The notes: generated by a model from the letters alone, not told the origin. 35,494 nt of DNA from Clostridia bacterium (GCA_021153265.1 JAGKTU010000012.1:1-35494), one strand, 5' to 3'; positions 22,884-30,653 are shown, numbered from the stretch's first letter. A program made the numbers and translations.

Positions 22884-24635
22884 TCAGCCTTGGGGAAGCT
22901 GATATTTTCTGGAATAGTCATCCAGCATTGTAAGGAAAGCGGGATTGCCTTTCTTCATGCTCCGCATGGCTTCATGGGCGTTCATGTTGTGCTCATGGGC
23001 ATCGATGATGCTCACCGCAATGTTGGAGCAGTGATCGGAGGTGCGCTCTATGTCGGTCAGCAGATCAGACCATACGAAACCTGCCTCCACACTGCACTCG
23101 CCCTTTTTCAGCCGGGTGATGTGCCGGTTGCGCAGAATGGACTTGATGTGGTCGATGACCTGCTCCAAGGGTTCCACGGAGCCAGCAGCTTCCCAATCGT
23201 TACTGCGCAGAGCATCCATGGTAAGCCTCAGGATCTCGGTCAACGCACCGCACAGCACTTCCATTTCTTTTTTGGCGCTCTCGGAAAAGTCGATCTTCTT
23301 TTCCTGCATTTCCTCGGCAGATTCCAGAATATTGACACTGTGATCCGAAATGCGTTCCAAGTCACCAATGACTTTCAGCAGTTTGGAAACCTCAGAACTG
23401 TCATCGTCGGAGATCTGGGCTCTTGCCACCTTGGTCAGATACGTTCCCAGAACATCCTCGTAATGATCCACATTCTTTTCGCTCACGCGGATTCTTTCCG
23501 CATCCGCCAAGTCACCGCGAAGCAGCGCCTGCAAACTCATCCGGCTGCCCGCCAGGGTTTCCTCCGCCATTTTCAGAACCAGATTGTGGCATTGTCCCAG
23601 CGCAATGGAGGGGGTTGCCAGCAATCGCTCATCCAGTTCCACCGCTTTGGCTGTTTCCTGCCCCTCCGGCACCACCAGATATGCCAGTTTTTCCAGGAGC
23701 CCGGTCTGGGGCAGCAGCAGAGCGGTACAAAGCACATTAAATACCGAGTGACACACCGCGATTCCGAGATACGTTGCGGAGGTCGCCAGAATTGCGGGCT
23801 TGAACACGGCAGACACGATACTGAACACGCTCAGCCAAACGATAGTGCCAATGACATTGAAGGAAAGGTGGACGATGGCAGTCCGCTTGGCGTTTTTGTT
23901 CGTACCAAAGGAAGAAAGCAGCGCCGTCACGCAGGTGCCGATGTTCTGACCCATGATAATGGGGATGGCTGCGGCATAGCTGACCGCACCGGTGGCAGAA
24001 AGCGCCTGCAAAATACCCACGGAAGCAGAGCTGGACTGGATGATGCCCGTCAGCACCGCGCCCACCAGAACGCCCAGAATGGGGTTTTCAAACATCAAAA
24101 ACAGATTCTGAAAAGCCGGGATATCCGCAAGGCCGGACACCGCATCCGACATGGTATCCATGCCGAACATCAGCGTCGCAAAGCCCAGCAGGATGGTTCC
24201 CACGTCCTTTTGCTTGGTGGACTTGGAAAACATCAGGAAAACCGTTCCCAGCAGCGCCAGCACCGGGGTGAAGGAAGTGGGTTTCAGCAGCTGCATGAAC
24301 AGGTTATCGCTGGAAATACCGCCCAAAGACAGAATCCATGCCGTGACCGTGGTGCCGATGTTGGCGCCCATGATCACGCCGATGGACTGCTTCAGGGTCA
24401 TGAGCCGGGAGTTGACGAAACCGACCACCATAACGGTGGTGGCAGAGGAGCTTTGAATCACGGCGGTAACACCCAGACCCGTGAGGAAGCCCTTAATCTT
24501 GCTGTCGGTCAGCTTGCCAAGAAGTGCTTTCAGACTGTTGCCCGCCCGGCGCTCCAAGCCGTCACCCATAACGGTCATGCCGAACAGGAACAGGCAAAGG
24601 CCGCCGATCATAGTAAGTACATCAAAAATCGTCAT
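22884..24635 (-). CDS. Na/Pi cotransporter family protein with PhoU-like domain
   Basis: 583 residues. The N-terminal ~320 residues are membrane-embedded with the two family repeats QSSSATT (~61-67) and QSSSASVG (~199-206). Residues ~350-560 are helical and PhoU-like (ISDHSVNILESAEEM, DIERTSDHCSNIAVSI). Imports phosphate with sodium, or a related anion. 19 nt downstream of the small OadG-like gene. Confidence 0.9.
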   Translation of the reverse strand: MTIFDVLTMIGGLCLFLFGMTVMGDGLERRAGNSLKALLGKLTDSKIKGFLTGLGVTAVIQSSSATTVMVVGFVNSRLMTLKQSIGVIMGANIGTTVTAWILSLGGISSDNLFMQLLKPTSFTPVLALLGTVFLMFSKSTKQKDVGTILLGFATLMFGMDTMSDAVSGLADIPAFQNLFLMFENPILGVLVGAVLTGIIQSSSASVGILQALSATGAVSYAAAIPIIMGQNIGTCVTALLSSFGTNKNAKRTAIVHLSFNVIGTIVWLSVFSIVSAVFKPAILATSATYLGIAVCHSVFNVLCTALLLPQTGLLEKLAYLVVPEGQETAKAVELDERLLATPSIALGQCHNLVLKMAEETLAGSRMSLQALLRGDLADAERIRVSEKNVDHYEDVLGTYLTKVARAQISDDDSSEVSKLLKVIGDLERISDHSVNILESAEEMQEKKIDFSESAKKEMEVLCGALTEILRLTMDALRSNDWEAAGSVEPLEQVIDHIKSILRNRHITRLKKGECSVEAGFVWSDLLTDIERTSDHCSNIAVSIIDAHEHNMNAHEAMRSMKKGNPAFLTMLDDYSRKYQLPQG

Positions 24636-24654
24636 TGGTATTACCTTTCTGCAT

Positions 24655-24777
24655 TTACCGGCCGGTCAGCTTGGTCAGCAGGCTGACCACACCGATGATC
24701 ACACCGGTCACGATAAAAATTCCCAGATAGCCGGTGCCCATAATGGGCAGGGCTTCCATCAAAAGATCCACACGCAT
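24655..24777 (-). CDS. OadG-like 40-residue membrane peptide
   Basis: From the ATG at 24777, 3 nt after the oadB stop: a 40-residue peptide whose middle (GTGYLGIFIVTGVIIGVVSLL) forms a single membrane helix followed by a basic tail (TKLTGR). This resembles the membrane part of the gamma subunits of Na+-translocating decarboxylases and is placed directly after the beta subunit. The usual cytosolic, metal-binding tail of OadG is missing. Function is inferred from position. Confidence 0.65.
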   Translation of the reverse strand: MRVDLLMEALPIMGTGYLGIFIVTGVIIGVVSLLTKLTGR

Positions 24778-24780
24778 GTT

Positions 24781-25902
24781 TTACCCTCCAATCTGTGCTT
24801 TTACCAGAGCCAGAATCAGGCCGCCGGCGATGACGGACGCGATCTGACCGGACACATTGACGCCGATGGAATGCATCAGCAGGAAGTTTTGGTTATCCTC
24901 TTCCAGACCCAGCTTATGCACCACACGGGCGGACATGGGGAATGCGGAGATACCCGCAGCGCCGATCATGGGATTGATCTTCTCTTTGGAGAAGAGGTTC
25001 ATGACCTTTGCCACCATGATGCCGCCGAAGGTGTCGAAGATGAAAGCCACCAGACCCAGACCAATGATGATCAGAGTATCCACTTGCAGGAAATCCGCTG
25101 CCTTCATCTGGGATGCAATGGTAATGCCAAGGAAAATGGTGACGAGGTTTGCCAGCGCGTTCTGGGCGGTCTCAGAAATGGACTGCATCACACCGCACTC
25201 CCGGATCAGATTGCCAAACATCAAAAAGCCGATCAGCGCAACCGCATCCGGGGCAACCAGACCCACGATCACCGTGACGATGATGGGGAACAGGATCTTG
25301 GTGGTCTTGGAAACAGGCTTGCCCTTATACTGCATTTTGATCTTCCGCTCAGCCTTGGTGGTGCAAAGCTTAATGATAGGCGGCTGGATCAGGGGGACCA
25401 GCGCCATGTAAGAGTACGCCGCCACCATAATAGCGCCCAGATACTTGCTGCCCAGCTCCGTAGCCACAAAAATGGATGTGGGGCCGTCAGCCGCGCCGAT
25501 AATGGAGATGGATGCCGCATCCCGCAGGTCATAACCCAGCAGCGATGCCAGCGCCAGTGTGAAGAAAATGCCGAACTGTGCGGCCGCGCCGAAGATCATC
25601 AGCTTGGGGTTTGTGAGCAAGGGCTGAAAATCGATCATGGCACCGATGCCGATGAACAGCATCAGAGGGAACAGCTCCGCGCCCTCGATACCGATGGAGA
25701 ACAGGGTTCCCAGCACATGCTGCACACCGGTTCCCTCCACCGCCACGGGCAGATTTACCAGAATGGCACCGAAGCCCATAGGCAGCAGCAGGGTCGGCTC
25801 CATCTGTTTGGCGATGGCGAGATAAATCAGCACACCGCCGATTGCCCACATCACCAGCATCTGCCAAGTGATGTAGGAAAAGTTTTGAATGAGTACTTCC
25901 AT
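24781..25902 (-). CDS. oadB: Na+-translocating decarboxylase beta subunit
   Basis: 373 residues, about nine to eleven membrane segments. Family marks: GIGAMIDFQPLL, SIIGAADGPTSIFVA (Na+/decarboxylation site Asp) and IGAAGISAFPMSARVV with the conserved NQNFLLMHSIGVNVSGQIASV. The beta subunit couples decarboxylation of a carboxybiotin to Na+ export. No alpha (carboxyltransferase) or biotin carrier is encoded in this window, so these partners must be elsewhere. GGAGG lies 7 nt before the ATG. Confidence 0.9.
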   Translation of the reverse strand: MEVLIQNFSYITWQMLVMWAIGGVLIYLAIAKQMEPTLLLPMGFGAILVNLPVAVEGTGVQHVLGTLFSIGIEGAELFPLMLFIGIGAMIDFQPLLTNPKLMIFGAAAQFGIFFTLALASLLGYDLRDAASISIIGAADGPTSIFVATELGSKYLGAIMVAAYSYMALVPLIQPPIIKLCTTKAERKIKMQYKGKPVSKTTKILFPIIVTVIVGLVAPDAVALIGFLMFGNLIRECGVMQSISETAQNALANLVTIFLGITIASQMKAADFLQVDTLIIIGLGLVAFIFDTFGGIMVAKVMNLFSKEKINPMIGAAGISAFPMSARVVHKLGLEEDNQNFLLMHSIGVNVSGQIASVIAGGLILALVKAQIGG

Positions 25903-25925
25903 AATAAATCCTCCATAAAAGAATT

Positions 25926-25950
25926 GCCTCGCCCATTATACGGGCGAGGC
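25926..25950 (-). terminator. Hairpin/terminator between response regulator and oadB
   Basis: GCCTCGCCC (25926-25934) pairs perfectly with GGGCGAGGC (25942-25950). On the minus strand AATTCTTTTA follows, then the oadB ribosome site. It could end the two-component transcript or attenuate oadB. Confidence 0.55.
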
Positions 25951-25975
25951 GGTAAATTTAGAGCAAATATTATGT

Positions 25976-26001
25976 CGTTTTCGGTTAAGAAGCGGTGAAG
26001 A
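25976..26001. promoter_or_regulatory. Shared element upstream of oadB
   Basis: The 26-nt stretch around TTTTCGGTTAAGAAGCGG is repeated with about five changes at 27846-27870 (CTTTCGGCTAAGAAGCAG). One copy precedes oadB and the other precedes the sensor kinase gene. Candidate binding site for the response regulator encoded between them (inference). Confidence 0.4.
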
Positions 26002-26709
26002 TCATTCCTGGGGATCCAGCATCCGGTAGCCCACACCCAGTTCGTTGATGATGTATTTATTCTCTCCGGGCTTACAGCCAAGCTTTTTGCGGATGTTAGC
26101 CATGTTGACCTGAAGTTTTTTTACGCTGCCATCATCCATGGTTCCCCAAATGGAATTGATAATCGCAGAATAAGTCATGACTTTGCCAACCTGCCGGCTC
26201 AGCAGCGAGAGAATATTGAATTCGGTCTGGGTCACATGAATGACGCTGCCGCCTACCGCAACCTGCCGCCGGTCATAGTCAATTTCCAGATCGCCCAGTG
26301 TAAACACGCTGGAGGGGATGGAAGCGCGCATATTCATGTGGTTGATCCGCAGGGAAGCACGAACACGGGCTAAGAGTTCCGCTGTGCCGAAGGGTTTGGT
26401 GATATAGTCGTTGGCCCCCAAATCCAGCGCGGATACTTTATCCTGTTCATCGGACCGGGCAGACAGGACGATGATGGGAATCATGCTGTTGCGGCGGGCG
26501 ACCCGGATAAACTCCTCGCCATCCATATCCGGCAACCCCAGATCCAGAACCACCAGATCCGGCATATGGGAAGTCAACATCAGAATGCCCTGCTGACACC
26601 GCTGGGCTGTCAGAACCTGATAGCCACCCAAATCCAAAACCGTCTGGATCATGCTCAGAATGTTGCGGTCATCCTCCACGACGAGGATCTTATATTTATT
26701 ATTCGACAT
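26002..26709 (-). CDS. KdpE-like OmpR-family response regulator
   Basis: 235 residues from the ATG at 26709 (GGAGG 7-8 nt upstream). Receiver domain with acidic pair D13/D14, phospho-acceptor D56 (VLDLGLPD) and KP near 105 (ITKPFG). Winged-helix C-terminal domain with LEIDYDRRQVAV, TQTEFNILSLL and VNMANIRKKLG, close to KdpE. It overlaps the kinase by 11 nt. No kdpFABC genes are here, so it probably controls the adjacent sodium transport genes (inference). Confidence 0.88.
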   Translation of the reverse strand: MSNNKYKILVVEDDRNILSMIQTVLDLGGYQVLTAQRCQQGILMLTSHMPDLVVLDLGLPDMDGEEFIRVARRNSMIPIIVLSARSDEQDKVSALDLGANDYITKPFGTAELLARVRASLRINHMNMRASIPSSVFTLGDLEIDYDRRQVAVGGSVIHVTQTEFNILSLLSRQVGKVMTYSAIINSIWGTMDDGSVKKLQVNMANIRKKLGCKPGENKYIINELGVGYRMLDPQE

Positions 26710-27760
26710 TTCCGATTTCCTCCATTTCCAAAGCGAAGCTGAATGCCGCACCGCCATCGGGGCGGTTGACCGCTTTCAGTTCACTGCCATGGGCCTTGAT
26801 GATGGTCCGGCACACGCTCAGGCCGATCCCCATATTGCTGCGGGTGGAGTCCACCGGGGCTTCACTGTCCAGAAGTCCCGTAAACAGGTAATTCATCCGA
26901 TCCTGTGGAATTCCGCATCCATCATCTTCCACAGAAAAGACAGCTTTTCTGCTTTTCAGCTCCACCCTGAGCCGGAGATTTTGCATACCATGGGCGTGGA
27001 ATACTGCATTTTCCAGCAGATTCATCAGCACCTGCTCGATGAGCACCGGGTCCATAGGGATGCTGATAAATTCCTCCGGAATGGTTACCTGTACATTCTG
27101 ATTTGGGTAATGCTTATGGAACTTTACAAGCAGAGCATCGATCAGTTCCTCCAGCACGGTGCTGTGCTTGGACAGGCGTACCGTATCCGCATCCACCCGG
27201 GTGACAGACAGCAAATTCTCCACCATGCGGTTCAGCCATTGGGAATCGGTCTGGATATCCTTCAGCAGCCTTCTTTTCCGCTCGTCGGAAATGCTGTCAT
27301 AATTTTCGAGGATGGCAGAGCAGGAGCCGTATATGGAAGTCAGAGGGGTACGCAGATCGTGGGATACCGCCCGAAGGAGGTTGCCCCGCATCCGTTCGGT
27401 TTCTGCCTCTGCTTTCAGCTTTTCCTGCTGCTTTAAGCGGGTGGTCAGCGCACCGGTCATGCTGGACACGATCAGCATAACCACCGCAGAGGAAATGCAC
27501 TCCGGGGAGATCAGGTCGAACGCCCAATAAGGGTAGGTAAAGGCCCAGTTCACCGCCAGAACACTGATCAGACTGGACACAATGCCGAAAACATACCCCT
27601 GCGTCCGCCAGGACACCAGAAACACACCCAGCACAAAGATCATGGGTGTCATGGTCTTGGTATCATACTGCTCCACCAGAAACAGGTTCACCCAAAATAC
27701 CACCATCAGCGTCACCACCGTAAACAGGCTGTCTGAAAGGATATGCTTTTTGCTTACCAT
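26699..27760 (-). CDS. KdpD-like sensor histidine kinase lacking the N-terminal sensor domains
   Basis: 353 residues from the ATG at 27760 (GGAGG at 7 nt). Residues ~10-105: four membrane segments as in the KdpD DUF4118 region. H134 lies in SHDLRTPLTS (HisKA); N-box NLLENAV, G1 DDGCGIP and G2 GIGLSV follow. The KdpD_N and Usp domains (about 500 residues in E. coli KdpD) are absent, so the signal must be sensed by the membrane part or a partner. Confidence 0.88.
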   Translation of the reverse strand: MVSKKHILSDSLFTVVTLMVVFWVNLFLVEQYDTKTMTPMIFVLGVFLVSWRTQGYVFGIVSSLISVLAVNWAFTYPYWAFDLISPECISSAVVMLIVSSMTGALTTRLKQQEKLKAEAETERMRGNLLRAVSHDLRTPLTSIYGSCSAILENYDSISDERKRRLLKDIQTDSQWLNRMVENLLSVTRVDADTVRLSKHSTVLEELIDALLVKFHKHYPNQNVQVTIPEEFISIPMDPVLIEQVLMNLLENAVFHAHGMQNLRLRVELKSRKAVFSVEDDGCGIPQDRMNYLFTGLLDSEAPVDSTRSNMGIGLSVCRTIIKAHGSELKAVNRPDGGAAFSFALEMEEIGNVE

Positions 27761-27845
27761 GGCCAAACCTCCAAACTCTCGCATGATAACATTATAGCAT
27801 CCTTTCGACACAAATGCATCCCTATATCACATGGGTACAACCCTG

Positions 27846-27870
27846 CTTTCGGCTAAGAAGCAGCAAAGAT
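27846..27870. promoter_or_regulatory. Shared element upstream of the sensor kinase
   Basis: Second copy of the sequence at 25976-26001, ~90 nt before the kinase start. On the minus strand it precedes a possible -10 (TGATATAG). Confidence 0.4.
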
Positions 27871-27955
27871 TTCGGCATTTAGTTCCGGTTATACCTCTCC
27901 CCAATATTCGCCTGCCGCAAAAACACGTTTTGTAGAAAAAAGCAGACAAACAAAA

Positions 27956-27999
27956 AGCAGTTCCGAAAAAGGCATTTTTCGTGCCTCATCGGGACTGCT
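27956..27999 (-). terminator. Intrinsic terminator within element copy 2
   Basis: AGCAGTTCCGA (27956-27966) pairs with TCGGGACTGCT (27989-27999) with one G-U; inner AGGCA/TGCCT. Both flanks are T-rich in the outgoing direction (TTTTG on plus, TTTTTG on minus). Confidence 0.65.
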
Positions 28000-28085
28000 T
28001 TTGACTTTCTGATTTCATATCGGAACTCAAAAATGTTGTAAAATTGCAGCAATTTGAGTATTTATCGTAATTTATCGTTGATTCT

Positions 28086-28145
28086 CTAGACATATTTAAG
28101 CTGATTGAACGTAGTACCATGGCAGACGAATAACACGTTTACCAT
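28086..28145 (-). pseudogene. LMW protein-tyrosine phosphatase N-terminal fragment, copy 2
   Basis: From the ATG at 28145 (AAGGAGA upstream) the frame reads MVNVLFVCHGTTFNQLKYV then TAG. The first 12 residues agree with copy 1 except K3N; the sequences then diverge. The phosphatase loop Arg and everything after it are missing. Confidence 0.6.
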
Positions 28146-28250
28146 TGCTGCGATTCTCCTTGATAAATCACGTTTTTACTTAGAGCCGCGATCCCTTTTC
28201 GGATTTTTACAATTCATCCGGATCGTTATCCTTCGTGGCTCTTCAAAGTA

Positions 28251-28470
28251 TCACTCCACGGTGAAATCTGTCCATTCGACCTTGTTCAGAACGACCACGT
28301 CATCGGGCTTGTGCATGCCCAGTTTTTCGTAGAAACCGTAGGCATTCTCATGAAAGCAGGTGTACATGATGATGCTCTCCTCACCACCGGCAATCTGGTG
28401 CAATTTTTCACCAGTGCTGTTGCGAGTACGCTTCAGCAGTCAGCCGCTCTTCCTTTATTGTGTAATTCAT
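28251..28470 (-). pseudogene. GNAT acetyltransferase with internal deletion
   Basis: From ATG 28470 (GGAGAG upstream) the frame gives MNYTIKEERLTAEAYSQQHW then a stop. In a shifted frame the end KLHQIAGGEESIIMYTCF onward to WTDFTVE and TGA at 28251 is a clear GNAT C-terminus (ENAYGFYEKLGMHK). The middle ~90 residues, including the acetyl-CoA loop, are missing. Confidence 0.7.
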
Positions 28471-28480
28471 TTTTCTCTCC

Positions 28481-28915
28481 TTATAGCCACTGGATGAAGG
28501 CTGTCTTGTCCGTGCTGTTATACCCTGCATTTTGATAGAACGCCAAGGTTTCCGGGGATTTTGAGCTGGTTAGCAGCATCATTTTGTAGCAGTTTTCCTT
28601 CTGCGCCAGTTCCCTTGCGTAGTTCAGACAGCCGGTTGCGTAGCCCTTGCCACGGTAATCGGCATGAGTGACTACGTTCTCCACAAAGGCGTAGGGACGC
28701 ACACCACGAGTCAGGTTCGGGATGATGACACAGACGCAGGAAGATACTATTTTTCCATCCACCTCGCAAACGACCAGATGGTGATTATCGTCTGACATGA
28801 TCTTTTGCCATGCACAGCGTAAATTCTCCGACTCCTCCGGCACAGCGGTTTCATGCAGGTGGAGATACAGTTCCAAAATCTGCGGCAGGTCTTCAAATAT
28901 TGCTTCTTTAATCAT
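28481..28915 (-). CDS. GNAT family N-acetyltransferase
   Basis: 144 residues, full-length GNAT fold. The acetyl-CoA loop is VVTHADYRGKGYATGCLNYA (~82-101), followed by LLTSSKSPETLAFYQNAGY. 27 nt after the gene at 28943-29941 and 10 nt before the deleted GNAT copy. The substrate is unknown. Confidence 0.85.
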   Translation of the reverse strand: MIKEAIFEDLPQILELYLHLHETAVPEESENLRCAWQKIMSDDNHHLVVCEVDGKIVSSCVCVIIPNLTRGVRPYAFVENVVTHADYRGKGYATGCLNYARELAQKENCYKMMLLTSSKSPETLAFYQNAGYNSTDKTAFIQWL

Positions 28916-28942
28916 CCATCTCCTCCAAATACTCCGTCAAAC

Positions 28943-29941
28943 TCAGTCCCTTTGAATGCGATACTCGCTCAAAAAACGCTCCGGGGTTGTAATTCCCAGC
29001 TCCGTGACCGCCTTGTAAACATCAATACTGCGATAAACCTCGAAAGAATACAGTCCACGACGGATAAGTTCTTCCTTGATGGCAACGATCTGCCGCTTTT
29101 GCTCCGGGGTTGTCTGCCGTGCGATGGAATCGCAGTAATCCGTAGCCGCTTCGATCTTTACTTTATCGAAAAACCAGATATCCACATTCCAAAGCTGGCC
29201 TGTAATCATGGTTTCAAAGCCATGAAACCAAACAGTCTTGCCGTCCGGGGCAATTTCCTCCTTTGCTTCATACCAAACAGGCTGGAATTTTTCCAAAATA
29301 AAGGATGTCAGATGATACAATTTCTCCAAGGACATGCCGTCATTTTCCACATCCAAGTCCAAATCATTCCATGCCATCATATCCATGCGGTAGCTGCCAA
29401 TGGGATGTACTTTACCGTATTTCGTTAATTCCTCCAGCAATCCACAATCGCATAAAAGATAGTCTGCCGTTTCTTTTCTCGTAAGGTTTCTCACATACCG
29501 CACTTCCAATGCACCGTCAAATTCGCTGACCCGCTGGCTGCCGTCCCAGCGGAAGCCGTGCTTTTCATAGAACCGGCGGGCGCGGGTGTTCTCTTTGAAT
29601 GCCCAGAGATACACCGGACGATCGCCGATCTGCTTTAACGCTTCCGTCAGCATGGCACGACCCAAACCGTTTCCCCAGCTTTCCGGCAGAGAATGGATGG
29701 CTACAATCTCTGCACCATCCTCTGTTTCCTGCCAACAAAGGAAGCCCTGGTCACCACCCATCAGAAAGTGCATCTTTCCTTCCTGATAAATGTGTTCCAG
29801 CAAGCATAAGCAACTCTCCGGATTGGTGCAAGCATCCATGGTTTTCGGAGAAACGAATTCCGCAAAAGCCGTGCGGAAGGATGTGACCATAATATCTGCG
29901 GCAAGGGCCATATCTTCAAATGTTGCGTTTCGGACAGTCAT
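28943..29941 (-). CDS. GNAT acetyltransferase fused to a nucleotidyltransferase-like domain
   Basis: 332 residues. Residues 1-~150 are a GNAT domain (IHSLPESWGNGLGRAML at ~82-98, then RARRFYEKHGF). Residues ~165-332 look like a nucleotidyltransferase of the aminoglycoside type: IGSYRMDMMAWNDLDLDV (G182-S183, acidic D193/D195/D197), then WHFHGFET-type and VDIWFFDK strands. GGAGG lies 8 nt before the ATG. The pairing recalls resistance enzymes, but neither substrate can be named. Confidence 0.72.
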   Translation of the reverse strand: MTVRNATFEDMALAADIMVTSFRTAFAEFVSPKTMDACTNPESCLCLLEHIYQEGKMHFLMGGDQGFLCWQETEDGAEIVAIHSLPESWGNGLGRAMLTEALKQIGDRPVYLWAFKENTRARRFYEKHGFRWDGSQRVSEFDGALEVRYVRNLTRKETADYLLCDCGLLEELTKYGKVHPIGSYRMDMMAWNDLDLDVENDGMSLEKLYHLTSFILEKFQPVWYEAKEEIAPDGKTVWFHGFETMITGQLWNVDIWFFDKVKIEAATDYCDSIARQTTPEQKRQIVAIKEELIRRGLYSFEVYRSIDVYKAVTELGITTPERFLSEYRIQRD

Positions 29942-30005
29942 TGCTGCACCTCCATTGTCTTTGCAAAGTCATTATACATCAGCCAGAATTACAATGCAAT
30001 GTATC

Positions 30006-30272
30006 TCACAAATCGAACCTTTCTTTGATCATTTTTGCAACAACATCCGGTTCTATATTGGAATTATCGATTCTCATGAAGTTCTTGATCGGGACTTCCC
30101 CATCACGGCTTACAAACCGATGGTTTTTCGTATGCTGAATCACCCGTTCGTTGGAAGAAGCAATGTCTCTTTTGGTTCTTTCAAATTCAATAAGACCGAT
30201 CCCGGTTCTCAGGCGGTTGTGTTCGATGCCGGCGTTGTATCCTGCCAGCACAGCCTTGTCGATTGTTTTCAT
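30006..30272 (-). pseudogene. Chimeric ORF: methyltransferase N-terminus joined to kinase-like C-terminus
   Basis: 88 residues with a good ribosome site (GAAGGAG, 6-7 nt). Residues 1-~34 (YNAGIEHNRLRTGIGLIEFERTK) look like the start of a class I SAM methyltransferase just before motif I. Residues ~36-88 (ERVIQHTKNHRFVSRDGE... to PDVVAKMIKERF) look like the end of a small AAA/kinase-like protein. I infer an in-frame deletion between two former neighbours. It could be a real small protein, but neither half keeps an active site. Confidence 0.5.
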
Positions 30273-30375
30273 AAATATCTCCTTCTGTTTTTTGTATTAT
30301 GGTTTGTTGGTCAGATTCTGTGTCTTTGTGGGGGTGAACGGACTGTTCCGGCATGATCAACGCCTCCTTTCTCAG

Positions 30376-30422
30376 AAAAAATAAAAACGGTACAAGTCAA
30401 AGCAACCTTCAACTTGCACCGT
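30376..30422 (-). terminator. Intrinsic terminator in the leader of the 30006-30272 ORF
   Basis: On the minus strand ACGGTGCAAGT (30422-30412) pairs with ACTTGTACCGT (30397-30387, one G-U), followed by TTTTTATTTTTT. It sits between the upstream ORF and the downstream start. A preceding hairpin (GGATTAT/ATAATCC region, 30437-30456) could compete with it. Confidence 0.75.
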
Positions 30423-30458
30423 CTTAATCCAAATTAATAATCCCGAAACGGATTATCC

Positions 30459-30557
30459 TTAAAAATGGGTACGACAATACAAGCCCGGCGAGTGTACAGT
30501 GACCTCGACGTGCTGCTGCAGCATAGACATATTAAACATGGTATTATATACTGCCAT
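30459..30557 (-). CDS. 32-codon upstream ORF (putative leader peptide)
   Basis: From ATG 30557 (AAAGGGG ~9 nt upstream), just downstream of a near-consensus promoter, to TAA at 30459. The peptide begins MAVYNTMFNMSMLQQHVEV and ends YCRTHF. The stop lies a few nt before a hairpin and the leader terminator, the layout of antibiotic-inducible attenuators (tet, erm and ABC-F leaders). Resemblance is in layout; I cannot name the drug. Confidence 0.5.
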   Translation of the reverse strand: MAVYNTMFNMSMLQQHVEVTVHSPGLYCRTHF

Positions 30558-30585
30558 TGTCGTAGCCCCTTTCGTGATTTTCGCT

Positions 30586-30614
30586 ATTGTACAGCGCCCT
30601 GAGATCTTTGTCAA
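30586..30614 (-). promoter_or_regulatory. Strong promoter of the leader
   Basis: Minus-strand -35 TTGACA (30614-30609), 17-nt spacer, -10 TACAAT (30591-30586). Consensus -35 and one mismatch at -10. Confidence 0.75.
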
Positions 30615-30621
30615 GGGGTAA

Positions 30622-30653
30622 GAAGAGCAAAGAGCCGGGATTGCTCCCGGCTC
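30622..30653 (-). terminator. Intrinsic terminator upstream of the leader promoter
   Basis: GAGCCGGGA (30632-30640) pairs perfectly with TCCCGGCTC (30645-30653); on the minus strand TTTGCTCTTCTT follows. It ends a transcript from the right whose gene appears lost; 30660-30760 otherwise shows no gene. Confidence 0.6.

Larger units (their letters stand above)
27953..28244. repeat. ~290-bp dispersed element with LMW-PTP start, copy 2
   Basis: Second copy of the element at 20774-21063, same orientation. In the 5' stem GAGCCACGA pairs with TCGCGGCTC; in copy 1 the pairing partner is TTGCGGCTC, where a C-to-T change keeps pairing as G-U. That consistent change favours an RNA structure. Confidence 0.7.

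Noticed and set aside
22890..25998. Long plus-strand open frames opposite the Na/Pi and oadB genes
   Set aside because: Composition (runs of His, Gln, Arg) is typical of complement frames; the minus-strand genes carry clear family motifs.
30412..30422. CAACTTGC-like sequence near 30411 as another operator
   Set aside because: It is one arm of an intrinsic terminator and is far from any -35 box; the match is explained by the hairpin.
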